Assembly (NCBI GenBank): GCA_039105265.1
Contig: JAPFFF010000044.1
Location: forward strand, 434,001 to 498,000
DNA length: 64,000 nucleotides
Direction: 5' to 3'
Source: Tritrichomonas musculus
Lineage: Eukaryota; Parabasalia; Tritrichomonadida; Tritrichomonadidae
Below the pieces are notes generated by a model. It ran no database searches, was not told the origin of the DNA, and saw nothing but the letters and a program-made list of their open reading frames with translations. Of the stretch, positions 26,366-36,203 are shown piece after piece. A program made the translations under genes and the position numbers. How positions within the stretch are numbered: the stretch's first letter is position 1; every line of letters starts with the position of its first letter.

Positions 26366-29300
26366 ATGAGTCAACCAACGATCGACAACCGCCAAGAAAT
26401 AGATGAGCGACCAGTTGATGATGTATGGAATTTAGCATTAATGCTCGGCATTTCTGAAGAAACACTTGAAGCAATTATTGATGAATTTCCATATAATTCT
26501 GAATTTGAAGATAATGTAATTGATAGAATCCTTGACTTTATTATACCCAAACTTGATGAAATGGGTTATGATGGTGATGCTACTTATGGTAGTGTATATT
26601 GGTTTGCAAAGGGTTATAATGCTAAGAAAGAAGCTGAAGCTATTGAAGCCGAAGCTATTAATGAATTAATGAATCTTCCATTCCAACTAGAAATCAAATA
26701 TTTGGGAATCCCACATGCTCCAAAGCATCCAAAAGCACCAAAAAGATATATTGATAGCAACGATTCAGCATATCTCAATTACATTAAACGTAAGCATTTC
26801 AATGTTAAAGATAAGGTTAATGATAAGGTTAGGGATACTCTTCGTAAACGTTTTAACGAGAAAATTGAAAAAGAAAATACTCAAATCCATGCATCCAAAG
26901 CTAATTATAAGAGAATGCTTGATGATTTACGTAAGCAAACAGTTTTACTTAGACCGTTAGCACCTAAAGAAATGCTTGAACTTAAGCCATATTCACAGAA
27001 AATGTTTGAGAACCAAAACCAAGAATTGTTAGAATATTTTGATAAGTATGGTCATGAATTCAAGAGCATTGATGAAGAGAATCTTAAAGTCAACGAACCA
27101 TATGATGAAGAGAAAGCATTAGAATGTTTAGAAAATGCTAGACGTAAGTATCCAAAAGACTATGAAGTTGTTGAGAAGAATCAAAAGAAAGATCCAATGA
27201 TGGTGTATTACCTTAACAAGATTCATAATCTTGATGACATTTTCGAATTTCTTGATAATGTTGTATATAAACGTGAACGTAAACCATTCAGGTTAACATT
27301 TGAAATGGGAGGTGTCTTTGAGGTTCCTGAGAAGAATTATTTTCAAGAATCTGACGAAGTATTCAATTATGAAGCACGTGAAATCATTCCCACTAAAATC
27401 AAATTTGCTGATACTATTCCAATTATAGTTCAATTTTCAACAGATTTAGAAAAAATTAAGTATTACATTGAAACCAATATTCATAATCATTCAACTACAG
27501 CATCCAATGTCAAACTCATTTATGTTTCAAATATAGCATTCACATCTCATAGACTACCTAAGATTTCTGGTAAGATTAAGAATCTTCCACCTGCTTTCTT
27601 GAAATCTCAATTTATAATCACAGACAATGAAGATGATGGATTATGTTGGTATAGATTCTTAGCAATATGTTTGGATCCAAAGTTATCAAAGACTAAGAAG
27701 TACTATCTTAAAGATCGTACCAGTGCCGCTCGTAAACTCTTCTGTAAAGATCATGGAATTGAATATACTACTAGACCTACCAAAGCTGCTCAAGAATTGT
27801 TGAAATCATTCGAAGGTATGACGTTAGATGAGATGAAAGAATCTGCTAAAAAGCATGAAATTAATGTTAACATCTATTGCTATTTGCAAAGTGAAGATGA
27901 GAATGGTAAAGATTCCAGTTATTTTGATATCCAAGAGCAATGGCATGATGATAAATTTGAGAATACATTCAGTGCTTTACTTTTCAGTCAAGAGAATGTC
28001 ATCCATATTATGTATATATCTGATGCTGAAAGGTTGACAAAGCTTCTTGTCTGCCCTCAATGTAAATCATATGTTGTCCGTAATGATAATGGTCATGGTA
28101 AGAGACGAATGGAAATCCATAAAGCACATTGTGATGGAAAGTTTCATAAGAATTACATTCCTGAAAGAGTTAGTATGCCATATTGTCCACATATTTTGAA
28201 TCATCCAGTTTACGAATATTGTGTAGCACATGATCTTAAATGGCAACCTCAGAAATATTATGTAACATATGATTTCGAAACCATGGAGCAATCTGTTAAT
28301 AAAGAAACTGGTAAATCAACTGTAATCAATAGTCGTCTAATTCCATTGTCAGTGAGCTGTTGCATCAAGTCTTCAAAAGGTTTGTTAACGAGACATTTCG
28401 ATGCTAGATCTAAAGATTTCATTCCTGAATGGCTTACATTTATGTTCGAGAGAGCTTATGAAATGGTTGATGACAAGGTTCAATTAATGAAAGATATGCT
28501 CAAAATCTCTGATGTCGAAGTCATTAAAAAGCTTGATAAAGGGCTCCTTGATATACCAGTTTTGGGATTTAATTCTGCAAAATTCGATAGCAATCTCTTT
28601 AAAGAATATTTCAATTATACTCATCATGATATGCAATGGAAGGTTGATAACAGTTCTTTAATTGGTACTACATCATCTTTGAAGCAATTCATTCTCAAAA
28701 CATCAACTGATAAAGGTATGATTGGATTACGTTTCATTGATTCTCAAGCATTCATCAGTGGAGGTACTCTTAAACAATTTGGTGTTGACTTTGGTGGTGC
28801 AGAGAATTCTGTTAAAGGTACATTCCCATATGAAGCTGTAAATAGTGAGAACTTTGATGATGTCCTAAGTATGTCAGAGCCATTCAAACATAAAGATTTC
28901 CATAGCTATCTCAATCAAAAGAATGCATTATCAAATAAAGAATATGAAGAATATCTTGAAGATTCCAAAAGATTCATTGACAGGTGGGAATATCTGTTAG
29001 CATATAATGATAATGATGTTGAAATGATGATCAAACCTATTGATAACCTCATTGAAATGAATGCTAAATATGGTGTCGACATGCTCTCTAATCTTTCTTT
29101 ATCACGTAATGCTTCTGAAATTAAGTATGCAATGGCTTATAAGAACTTTAATATTGATTGTGATTATGGTGTTTTGAATTCAAAGAATACATTCAAGCCA
29201 ACCAAAGAATGGTGGACATATAAAGTCAATTCATATTACAGTCAAGATGAGAAATGGAATTTGAAGCAAGAGAAAAGTAAGCAGCCAAAACCTTTTTGCA

Positions 29301-32300
29301 AAGCAAATTTCCCAAAGGGAATAAGAGACCTTTCTAAATGTGTTTCTGAAGCTGATTTCGATGCATTCATGAAGATATATGAAGACCCAGAATTAGGTAA
29401 ATGTCATCTTTGTGGTGAACACTTCTCATGGACTAATAAGCCTACTTTGGATAGAATCAATAATGAAATAGGTCATGAATTATCCAATTGCAAACTTGCT
29501 TGTGAAGTATGTAATAGCCTTCGTTCAGCTGATGATGATAAGGTTACTCGTTTAAGAATCCAGCTCAAGAAGTTCTGTAAAGTGAATCATTTGCCAATGA
29601 CTATTACCAATGAAGCTGAATATCATCGTTTACGTGCTGGTATAACTGGAGGTCTTTCAAATGTTATGCATCGAGTCAATCTTAGAGGTGAGACTTGCAT
29701 TACACGTTTATATTTTGATGAAGAAGCTAATAAAGTTGTTGTCAGATATACTGATAATGTTGTTTCACATGTTGTTGGTGTTGATTTCAATTCATTGTAT
29801 CCTTCAGCATGTTCTGGTAACTGGCATTCATTCAACAAATATCATGGAGGTATCATGTACATGCCTGGCTCAATATTAAATTCATATGATTGTTATGATG
29901 AAAATGGTAAACAGAAACCAAATGTATATCATACTTGTATGAGTATAATCAATTCCAAACATAGGTTTGATAAGAATCCCAAATTCATCTTTCATGCAAC
30001 TGTTAAGTTAGAATGTCCCAAAGAACTTGTTAATACATTCATTAATTTTCCACCTGTATTTCGCAATTTTGAGATCAAAAATGATGAAGATATAATCGGT
30101 TCATACATGTACAAATATGGTAAAGACAATAAGATCCATACTGTTGACAAATCTGATACCAAGCTAACGATGACTCTTGATACAAGAGGTGAATTCAAGA
30201 CATTTGGTTGCTATTATTTGTGGTTTCTCATTGACCATGGTTTGGAAATTGTTGATATCCAGAATGTTACAATATATGATTGCCATAGAGGTTTCAATGC
30301 ATTCGTTAATGAATTTATGGGAGAACGTCAGAAGATATTAAGTGGAGAGAAACCTGGAAATGAGAAGTTCTATAAAATTAGTATGAATGGATCTTATGGA
30401 TATGATGGTCTCAATACAGAACATTATGATAAAGTCAAGATTGTAGATCGTGATAGAGCCTTCATTGACATTGCAAGTGAGACTTATGTAAACGGATATC
30501 CAATTGCAAATGATTCATATATAATTCAACGTAAACCCAAGAATTTCCGATGCAAGACATGTGTTCAAGAGTCATTCTTCACTCTTGATAATGCAAAGTA
30601 TTGGTATTTGGTTTTCATTTATGACTTCCTTTTCAAATGTTTAGATGTTGAAAGAATGCATTTCACATCATGTGATACAGATAGTGTTTACTTTGCAATT
30701 GCTGGAGATATGAATAGACATGGTGAGCAAGTCTTCGATGCAATCGTTAAAGATAAAGAATTCTATGATAAATATGTTTATCAATTCATGCCAAATCCAT
30801 CTATTGGAACCGTTGCTGATGAGAAGAAAATATTAGGTGCAGCTGTTGAAAAATATGGTGATAATCAAGTTGCATTGTGTCCTAAATGTTATACAATTTG
30901 GAATAATAAAGAAAATGGTTCCATGGAAACTAAATCATTGAAAGTCAAAGGTGTATCATTGAAGCAAAATTGTAAAATCCATCCATCAAGTTATCTTAGT
31001 GTAATCAATGATAACAAAGTCTTTAAGGGTAAGAATATTAATCTCCAAATGAATCGTAAACATAATTCTGATGGAAAGATTTCAATACAAATGTCTAAGG
31101 TAACTATTAAGAAGAATGCGTTGGCTGGATTTCATAACAAAATGATAGTATTGGAAGATCAAACTTGCGTTCCATTCATTAAAGGTTTGACTGCTAATGA
31201 TGTTATTATCAAATCATGTAAAGAGTATGCTAAAGAATGTGAAAATGAATTCAAAAATATATTGAACAATAAAGATTTAGATGCTGAATTACTTGAACTT
31301 GGAAAGAATATTTCTGAGAATGAACCCATGCTATGCAACACCAAAGGTGAGGTCTCTGCAAATAGAGATTCAAATGATATCCCAACTTATATAAATGATT
31401 TTGATACTATGTACTCTGCTTTAGCAGATGAGAGCCATTGGGATTTACCATTGAGAACTAGATTTGATGAGAACTTCAAGATTACATTCAATAAGTCCAA
31501 ACATGGATCCTGTGATGGTAAACATATTGGTGATCTTAAATGTAGAAATCAGACTGGAATGGTTTTGAGTGTAAATGAAACTCCTGGGTTTGCTGTGATT
31601 GACATTGATATTAATAAGAAGTTACCTCAAAAGAAAAGATTTGAAATCAAGCAATCAATACTTAGCAAACTCTCTGAAGATGATATCATTATTGAGACTG
31701 GAAGTGGTAGTCTTCATATTTATGCAAATCATAATATTCCAGGTTTATATAAGAATGCATATGTCAAATGTTTTGAATGTGATGAGTTTGATATAGATTA
31801 TTTTGCTTCTGTAGATTGCAATTCATATCATGGTCTAATGCTTCCTGATTCTGAAAATGAGAATGGAAGATATGAATTCTATCAAGGTAATTGGGATTCT
31901 GTTATCAAGAGAACGGCAACGGATGTAATCAAATCTTTAGGTGTAGAGTTGGATCTTTCAGGTAAAAATGGTAAAGAATATAATGAAGATGATGATGATG
32001 AACCGTTAACATACCTTCCTGATGATGAAGAAATGAAGTTGGTTGATGGATTAGTTGGTATGGAAGTTCACAATTATGCTTCAAAAATAGATGATAGACT
32101 TACTTTGTTACCATTGTTTGGAGCAATTAAGTGTCTATCACCAGATAATAGAGATAAAGCATTTTATAATGTTGAGTTCAAATGTAATTTGACATGCAAA
32201 GCTTCAATGAATTTCGAAACAGTCAAGAAAGATGCAAAACATTCAAATATCAATGTATTGTATAAGATCATCAGAATGTATAATCCAGAATATTACAAGA

Positions 32301-32314
32301 AAGTATTACATTAA
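26366..32314 (+). CDS. Family B DNA polymerase fused to an AEP-type primase domain
   Basis: A 1982-residue multidomain replication protein. In order: variable N-terminus; OTU-like region (DDGLCWYRF, Cys427; VIHIMYI, His547); CPQC zinc cluster; exonuclease (YDFET, Asp636; NSAKFDSN; YNDND); HNH/endonuclease VII-like cluster CHLCGEHF...CEVC from Cys1013; polymerase motifs DFNSLYPS (Asp1140), KISMNGSYG and DTDS (Asp1437, Asp1439). Beyond the point where the PolB at 8402-13963 stops, about 340 residues follow: VIDIDIN (Asp1746, Asp1748), SGSLHIY (His1784), a DIDYF strand (Asp1809, Asp1811) and LPDSENENGRYEF, the order of archaeo-eukaryotic primase (prim-pol) motifs I-III. A helical C-terminal segment resembles primase-associated domains. 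Starts divergently from gene C. Confidence 0.85.
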   Translation: MSQPTIDNRQEIDERPVDDVWNLALMLGISEETLEAIIDEFPYNSEFEDNVIDRILDFIIPKLDEMGYDGDATYGSVYWFAKGYNAKKEAEAIEAEAINELMNLPFQLEIKYLGIPHAPKHPKAPKRYIDSNDSAYLNYIKRKHFNVKDKVNDKVRDTLRKRFNEKIEKENTQIHASKANYKRMLDDLRKQTVLLRPLAPKEMLELKPYSQKMFENQNQELLEYFDKYGHEFKSIDEENLKVNEPYDEEKALECLENARRKYPKDYEVVEKNQKKDPMMVYYLNKIHNLDDIFEFLDNVVYKRERKPFRLTFEMGGVFEVPEKNYFQESDEVFNYEAREIIPTKIKFADTIPIIVQFSTDLEKIKYYIETNIHNHSTTASNVKLIYVSNIAFTSHRLPKISGKIKNLPPAFLKSQFIITDNEDDGLCWYRFLAICLDPKLSKTKKYYLKDRTSAARKLFCKDHGIEYTTRPTKAAQELLKSFEGMTLDEMKESAKKHEINVNIYCYLQSEDENGKDSSYFDIQEQWHDDKFENTFSALLFSQENVIHIMYISDAERLTKLLVCPQCKSYVVRNDNGHGKRRMEIHKAHCDGKFHKNYIPERVSMPYCPHILNHPVYEYCVAHDLKWQPQKYYVTYDFETMEQSVNKETGKSTVINSRLIPLSVSCCIKSSKGLLTRHFDARSKDFIPEWLTFMFERAYEMVDDKVQLMKDMLKISDVEVIKKLDKGLLDIPVLGFNSAKFDSNLFKEYFNYTHHDMQWKVDNSSLIGTTSSLKQFILKTSTDKGMIGLRFIDSQAFISGGTLKQFGVDFGGAENSVKGTFPYEAVNSENFDDVLSMSEPFKHKDFHSYLNQKNALSNKEYEEYLEDSKRFIDRWEYLLAYNDNDVEMMIKPIDNLIEMNAKYGVDMLSNLSLSRNASEIKYAMAYKNFNIDCDYGVLNSKNTFKPTKEWWTYKVNSYYSQDEKWNLKQEKSKQPKPFCKANFPKGIRDLSKCVSEADFDAFMKIYEDPELGKCHLCGEHFSWTNKPTLDRINNEIGHELSNCKLACEVCNSLRSADDDKVTRLRIQLKKFCKVNHLPMTITNEAEYHRLRAGITGGLSNVMHRVNLRGETCITRLYFDEEANKVVVRYTDNVVSHVVGVDFNSLYPSACSGNWHSFNKYHGGIMYMPGSILNSYDCYDENGKQKPNVYHTCMSIINSKHRFDKNPKFIFHATVKLECPKELVNTFINFPPVFRNFEIKNDEDIIGSYMYKYGKDNKIHTVDKSDTKLTMTLDTRGEFKTFGCYYLWFLIDHGLEIVDIQNVTIYDCHRGFNAFVNEFMGERQKILSGEKPGNEKFYKISMNGSYGYDGLNTEHYDKVKIVDRDRAFIDIASETYVNGYPIANDSYIIQRKPKNFRCKTCVQESFFTLDNAKYWYLVFIYDFLFKCLDVERMHFTSCDTDSVYFAIAGDMNRHGEQVFDAIVKDKEFYDKYVYQFMPNPSIGTVADEKKILGAAVEKYGDNQVALCPKCYTIWNNKENGSMETKSLKVKGVSLKQNCKIHPSSYLSVINDNKVFKGKNINLQMNRKHNSDGKISIQMSKVTIKKNALAGFHNKMIVLEDQTCVPFIKGLTANDVIIKSCKEYAKECENEFKNILNNKDLDAELLELGKNISENEPMLCNTKGEVSANRDSNDIPTYINDFDTMYSALADESHWDLPLRTRFDENFKITFNKSKHGSCDGKHIGDLKCRNQTGMVLSVNETPGFAVIDIDINKKLPQKKRFEIKQSILSKLSEDDIIIETGSGSLHIYANHNIPGLYKNAYVKCFECDEFDIDYFASVDCNSYHGLMLPDSENENGRYEFYQGNWDSVIKRTATDVIKSLGVELDLSGKNGKEYNEDDDDEPLTYLPDDEEMKLVDGLVGMEVHNYASKIDDRLTLLPLFGAIKCLSPDNRDKAFYNVEFKCNLTCKASMNFETVKKDAKHSNINVLYKIIRMYNPEYYKKVLH

Positions 32315-34176
32315 ATGCCAACAGCAAGCTTAAATCTTGGAATGAATTGTCTATTTTTGTTCTCATCTTCGACTTCATAATATCCTCCATGGTAGTCAAC
32401 AATGTGATACTTTCCTGGTTGAATGATAGATCTTCTTTTAGCCATTGAATCCTTTTCATTATAAAGCTTCACTGGTGTGCCATTCTCTAGTTTAAATCCA
32501 GCTCTACTTGTAACCTTTTCATTCTCTTTCATGATTTGTCTAATGATATAGTTCTCAAGTTCTTCATCATCTTGGACCATCTGAGGGGTAACATCAAAGC
32601 CAGCATATTTGGATAACGTTGTATGAGGTACATTGTTATATTGATTGACAAGTTCTTTCATGATATTTGGTGTAATGATTCCAACTTCAATGTGGTATGC
32701 CATGTCTCGAAGTGTGCGAATCACTCTATCAAGAATCCCTAAAGAACCATGCATTGGATCTGTTTTCGATTGCTTTTGTTCCTTTTTCATGAAGTCTGGA
32801 TATACACCCATTTTCATTCTTGGGACTGGTTTGAATTCAATGTTATGAGAATCATAATAAGCCCATGTTTCATGTGCATCGAAAGCTTTCTCTCCATCAC
32901 CTTGAAGGTATCGAACATCCATTCCTGATTTGATTAATGAGTCTAAAGCATTGATGTATGTGTCTGCATTTTTAGAATATCTCATGTAATGCTGTTCTTG
33001 ATTGTCGTGATTAGTTGTGGTGAATGCAGGTTTATTCATTGGGGCTGCATATAAGAATCTAGTGTTGACATTGATTGCAATGAGATATGCATACTTATCA
33101 CAAAACATTATGTCAATGATGTAAGTCTTTTTTGGACAAACCTTGTGAAGTTGATATAGCTTCTTATTCTGCTTTAATGGAAAGTATGATGTTGTAGATG
33201 AATCAGGAGACTTAATATTTGGATATTTAGATTTCAATGCTTTAACTTTCTTTGGTGATTTGAATCCAATAGAATTCACTTGAATCTTCTCTGGAGCAAT
33301 GTTGGATGGATGCTTTTCAATGTAGGTTTGATACCAATCTTCAATTGATGTAAACGAACTAGGCCAACCTTTAGTTAGCTTTTGAAAGTCATCAAAAGAC
33401 ATTGGATGTCTCTCATCTGAATGTGTTTTAAGGTATTTGATAAGCTTGTCTTCAAATGTGTCATCATAAGCTATCGTTGGTCTAGGTCTTTGAGGTTGTG
33501 GTTTGCCTCTTTGGGTTGGTGGTATCCATCTTTCATTATATTCTCTCCATAATTTAGTCATATCTTCTGGATGAATATTCCAATCTCTGAATACATTATT
33601 TGCATAGAATTGAGTCTTACCCTTTTGTATTTTGAGATTAAGGAGCCTATTTAATTCCTCATGAGCTGCTTGCAATCCTTGTTCACGCCTTTCAATCCTT
33701 TCACGTTTTCTTCGTTCTTGTTTCTCAATAGCTTGACGTTTCTTGCGTTCTTGATATTCAATGATCTGTTTCTTTGTATATTCCATATATTCAATGACTT
33801 CTTTGTTAATTGTTGTGACATTTACTTTAATGAAATTGCTCAATACATTCTCATCTAAATTAAATTTAGGCTTGTCATAAAGATGTTTACGTTGATACCA
33901 TTTAATGATTCTGTCACGAATGAATCTTGAAAATGTTGAATGACTGTTGAGAAGATTATTTATTAATTCCAATGTTCTTGGTTGCTTATAATAATCTGTA
34001 AATGGATCATCATCATCGTCATCAAAATTATCATCAAACCAGCCAGCATAATTATGATCATGCAATCTATCAAAATTATCTGAATGGTCTACACTGCTTG
34101 GACCCCAAAGTATTGAATTCTTGATGTATTGAATGATGTGATCCACGTTATTGTTGAGTTCGTAAGTTTGATTCAT
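32311..34176 (-). CDS. Integrase, retroviral-type (rve), Polinton-like
   Basis: A 621-residue protein; the catalytic core lies at about residues 345-520. Marks: YIIDIMF with the first Asp, the strand YLIAINVNTRFLYAAPM, LQGDGEKAFD with the second Asp, and the LGILDRVIRTLRDM helix, followed by YNNVPHTTLSKYAG, a usual feature of Maverick integrases. The C-terminal 80 residues form an SH3/chromo-like tail (GTPVKLYN ... YYEVED). The N-terminal 340 residues are an unusually long, charged and helical extension with an Asp run and a Lys/Arg/Glu coil. Role: joining element ends to host DNA. It converges with PolB-primase, overlapping by 4 bp, and is divergent from the 84-aa gene. Confidence 0.8.
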   Translation of the reverse strand: MNQTYELNNNVDHIIQYIKNSILWGPSSVDHSDNFDRLHDHNYAGWFDDNFDDDDDDPFTDYYKQPRTLELINNLLNSHSTFSRFIRDRIIKWYQRKHLYDKPKFNLDENVLSNFIKVNVTTINKEVIEYMEYTKKQIIEYQERKKRQAIEKQERRKRERIERREQGLQAAHEELNRLLNLKIQKGKTQFYANNVFRDWNIHPEDMTKLWREYNERWIPPTQRGKPQPQRPRPTIAYDDTFEDKLIKYLKTHSDERHPMSFDDFQKLTKGWPSSFTSIEDWYQTYIEKHPSNIAPEKIQVNSIGFKSPKKVKALKSKYPNIKSPDSSTTSYFPLKQNKKLYQLHKVCPKKTYIIDIMFCDKYAYLIAINVNTRFLYAAPMNKPAFTTTNHDNQEQHYMRYSKNADTYINALDSLIKSGMDVRYLQGDGEKAFDAHETWAYYDSHNIEFKPVPRMKMGVYPDFMKKEQKQSKTDPMHGSLGILDRVIRTLRDMAYHIEVGIITPNIMKELVNQYNNVPHTTLSKYAGFDVTPQMVQDDEELENYIIRQIMKENEKVTSRAGFKLENGTPVKLYNEKDSMAKRRSIIQPGKYHIVDYHGGYYEVEDENKNRQFIPRFKLAVGI

Positions 34177-34237
34177 TTGGTTTTTGTTAAAGAGATGTTT
34201 ATATGTTTGCTGTTGATATTTTAATGAGAGCCAAAGA

Positions 34238-34492
34238 ATGGAATCAAATACAAATGAAAATGAAACATTAGCATTACCACCATTAAAGAAAAGACATGAA
34301 CGTAAATCATTTGCAACGCAGACATTAAAAATGATTGCATCGAGATTGCAATATTATCGAAAAATATTAGGTGAACCAGAATCTGACAATCCCAAGAAAA
34401 TGAAACAACGTGAACGAATCCAAAAGAAATATGATCATTGCATGAAAGTCCGCAAACTACTCAATAGAGCTGCTGCTAATAGGTATATCTGA
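34238..34492 (+). CDS. Small basic protein (84 aa)
   Basis: An 84-residue, strongly basic protein (LPPLKKRHERKSF; KKMKQRERIQKKYDH; VRKLLNRAAANRYI). It may be a distant counterpart of the 93-aa basic protein at 58104-58385, since both are small, helical, Lys/Arg-rich and sit near the conserved CxxC-domain gene, but I cannot show homology. DNA binding is likely from charge alone. It starts 62 bp from the divergent integrase gene. Confidence 0.5.
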   Translation: MESNTNENETLALPPLKKRHERKSFATQTLKMIASRLQYYRKILGEPESDNPKKMKQRERIQKKYDHCMKVRKLLNRAAANRYI

Positions 34493-34544
34493 AAGATAAT
34501 ATGTCCAAAGGACTATCTATAATAACTTTTTAACGAAGACACAA

Positions 34545-34766
34545 ATGAATATGAATGAGAGGTTCGTTCCATTGGTTGGTTTCGAGAATGATTACGAAAT
34601 TATGATTGAAAGTCCAAATATCATTAAGCGAAAAGGTGCCAAATCATTCAAGGGAATTGTTGGAGAATATTATAACAGAGATGGAATCGTTGCTGTTGAA
34701 TTGAATGGTAAGATGTATCTCAAAAATGATTTGATTGAAAGACAATTTAAAAAAATTAGATGCTAA
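34545..34766 (+). CDS. Short protein related to the N-terminal module of the HNH gene
   Basis: A 73-residue protein. FVPLVGFENDYEIMIESP, the IIKRKG turn and GIVAVELNGKMYLKNDLI line up with the first ~70 residues of the HNH protein at 55960-56565 (FVTINEYPDYEILNQYP, IRRKD, GYPSVNLNGNKIDKHRII). This is the NUMOD4-like substrate-binding portion; no nuclease domain follows here. It may act alone as a DNA-binding or regulatory protein. Followed by the 217-aa gene with a 17-bp gap. Confidence 0.5.
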   Translation: MNMNERFVPLVGFENDYEIMIESPNIIKRKGAKSFKGIVGEYYNRDGIVAVELNGKMYLKNDLIERQFKKIRC

Positions 34767-34782
34767 ATCTATTTTTGCATTA

Positions 34783-35436
34783 ATGAAAATGACTTTGAGG
34801 CAAGCACGTATACTATCCAGTGAGACAGATAATACGATAAATCAAGAGCAACAGACTAATGTAAACATTAATATCAAACCAACTCAAAAGCATCCAAGAG
34901 CAAATTCCATTCCCCTTTATCCAAATGTTCAACCTCTGAATCCAAATGTAAATTTTATTCAAGCTCCCCAACCGGAAGTTGCTCAAGGGAATGGTCCAAT
35001 TACAAATACTCAGATGACGAATCCGGAATATCAATCAGTATCTCCACAACCAACAAACAATCCTTTCCATTTAGCACAAGACAGGGGTATCGCAGATTTG
35101 GGAAATGAATTAGATGAGCTTGACAAGAAAAACAGATTTCTTGAAATGCTAGTTGAAATGTATGAGAACAATCCATTAAAAGTGAATTCATATGTTGTCT
35201 GTGAAAGCAAGTTGTTGATGGAAATGATCAAATTATTAACTGGATGTGAGAAAGTTGAATTAGTCTTGAATGAAGATATTGGATGCAGCGGATGTGGAGG
35301 AAAATCAGATAAGATCATCTATGTTTCAAAAATATTGGTAACCAAAGAAGGTAAAACCGAAGACCTAAAATATGCTTATAATAACATTTACAGTCAATTC
35401 ATCAAGTATGGAATATCATTGAAAATGACCTGTTAG
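34783..35436 (+). CDS. Conserved element protein with CxxC C-terminal domain (217 aa)
   Basis: Relative of the genes at 2818-3438 and 57547-58074. It opens MKMTLRQARILSSE, has a Pro/Asn/Gln-rich disordered middle (residues ~25-100), and ends in the conserved domain with ENNPLKVNSYVVC, LVLNEDIGCSGCGG and a YVSKILVTKEG strand. The start is ATG 34783, which follows CTATTTTTGCATTA; the open frame's earlier Met at 34735 lies before this motif. Function unknown; conservation in all three elements points to a core role. Confidence 0.65.
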   Translation: MKMTLRQARILSSETDNTINQEQQTNVNINIKPTQKHPRANSIPLYPNVQPLNPNVNFIQAPQPEVAQGNGPITNTQMTNPEYQSVSPQPTNNPFHLAQDRGIADLGNELDELDKKNRFLEMLVEMYENNPLKVNSYVVCESKLLMEMIKLLTGCEKVELVLNEDIGCSGCGGKSDKIIYVSKILVTKEGKTEDLKYAYNNIYSQFIKYGISLKMTC

Positions 35437-35873
35437 GTCACTTCGCTTTGCGAATGGTATGCTAAATTACATTGTTAATCAAAAATGTAAATATAAATGC
35501 TCAAATACATATACTTCTGGTTCATCAAATTTACTTCTAAAATGATATTTAGATTCTACTTTATCTACGCTTTCTTTTGATATGTGATTCGTCAAAATCG
35601 GTTGAGTATTCATTGAGATATGGTCTTCAGAAAATTGGAAGCAAAATCTTATATTTTTCCATATATGGGAAAGGTGAAATAATTTGACCTTGGCGGTTAA
35701 GGTGAATTAAATCGACCTTATAACCGTCGAAAACGATATCCCAAATCTATCGTCAAAACCGCTCTATCTGCTTCCTACACTGAGTTACTTCGTACTCCGC
35801 AAAGCGGATAGCGTTTCCAAGCCAAAAAGTGACACCCTCTTATAAATAAATCTCTATATGGATCCAAATTTAT

Positions 35874-35955
35874 GTCTGGCCAGACACGGCTCAGTGGTAA
35901 GTCGTTTCCATGGTAATCCGGAGTACCTGGTTCGATTCTGCTATGGACCGTTTTT
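35874..35955 (+). ncRNA. tRNA-like Pol III-type unit 2
   Basis: The 12-bp palindrome GTCTGG/CCAGAC is followed by an A-box-like GGCTCAGTGGTAAG with a 5-bp D-arm-like stem (ACGGC/GTCGT), a B-box-like GGTTCGATTC at 35929 and a five-T run at 35951. The spacing between the boxes is tRNA-like. The T-stem and acceptor pair poorly, so a functional tRNA is not claimed. It starts with a palindrome just as unit 1 does. Confidence 0.45.
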
Positions 35956-35987
35956 ATTTGTAAAATTCTTCATATTCTTCTGAGAGG

Positions 35988-36203
35988 TTCCGTATATGAT
36001 CTCGTCCCTAGATGATGTTCGCTAATGCGTTCCGGTCGTGCTAGGTTGAAAGAAGAGCCATTATAATTCCACATCTAGATGATGTTCGCTAATGCGTTCC
36101 GGTCGTGCTAGGTTGAAAGAAGAGTTATAATGGTTCCACATCTAGACGATGTTCGCTAATGCGTTCCGGTCGTGCTAGGGTGAAAGAAAGGTCATATACG
36201 GAA
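35988..36203. repeat. Triple 67-bp repeat with nested inverted arms
   Basis: Three ~50-bp copies (36008-36057, 36075-36124, 36142-36190) recur at exactly 67-bp spacing, each holding CTAGA(T/C)GATGTTCGCTAATG and GTTCCGGTCGTGCTAGG. The 17-nt spacers differ only in that CCATTATAA (36058) is replaced by its reverse complement TTATAATGG (36125). The whole is bounded by TTCCGTATATGA (35988-35999) and its reverse complement TCATATACGGAA (36192-36203). A folded RNA or cruciform with a stem around copy 2 and an outer stem around all copies follows directly. Confidence 0.75.

Noticed and set aside
36008-36057. Hammerhead ribozyme core in the triple repeat
   Set aside because: GATGATG and GTTGAAAG are reminiscent, but the CUGAUGA core and the stem joining it to GAAA are not present.
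36008-36190. CRISPR array
   Set aside because: Three repeats with regular spacing, but spacers are inverted forms of one another, no cas genes, and a eukaryotic element context.
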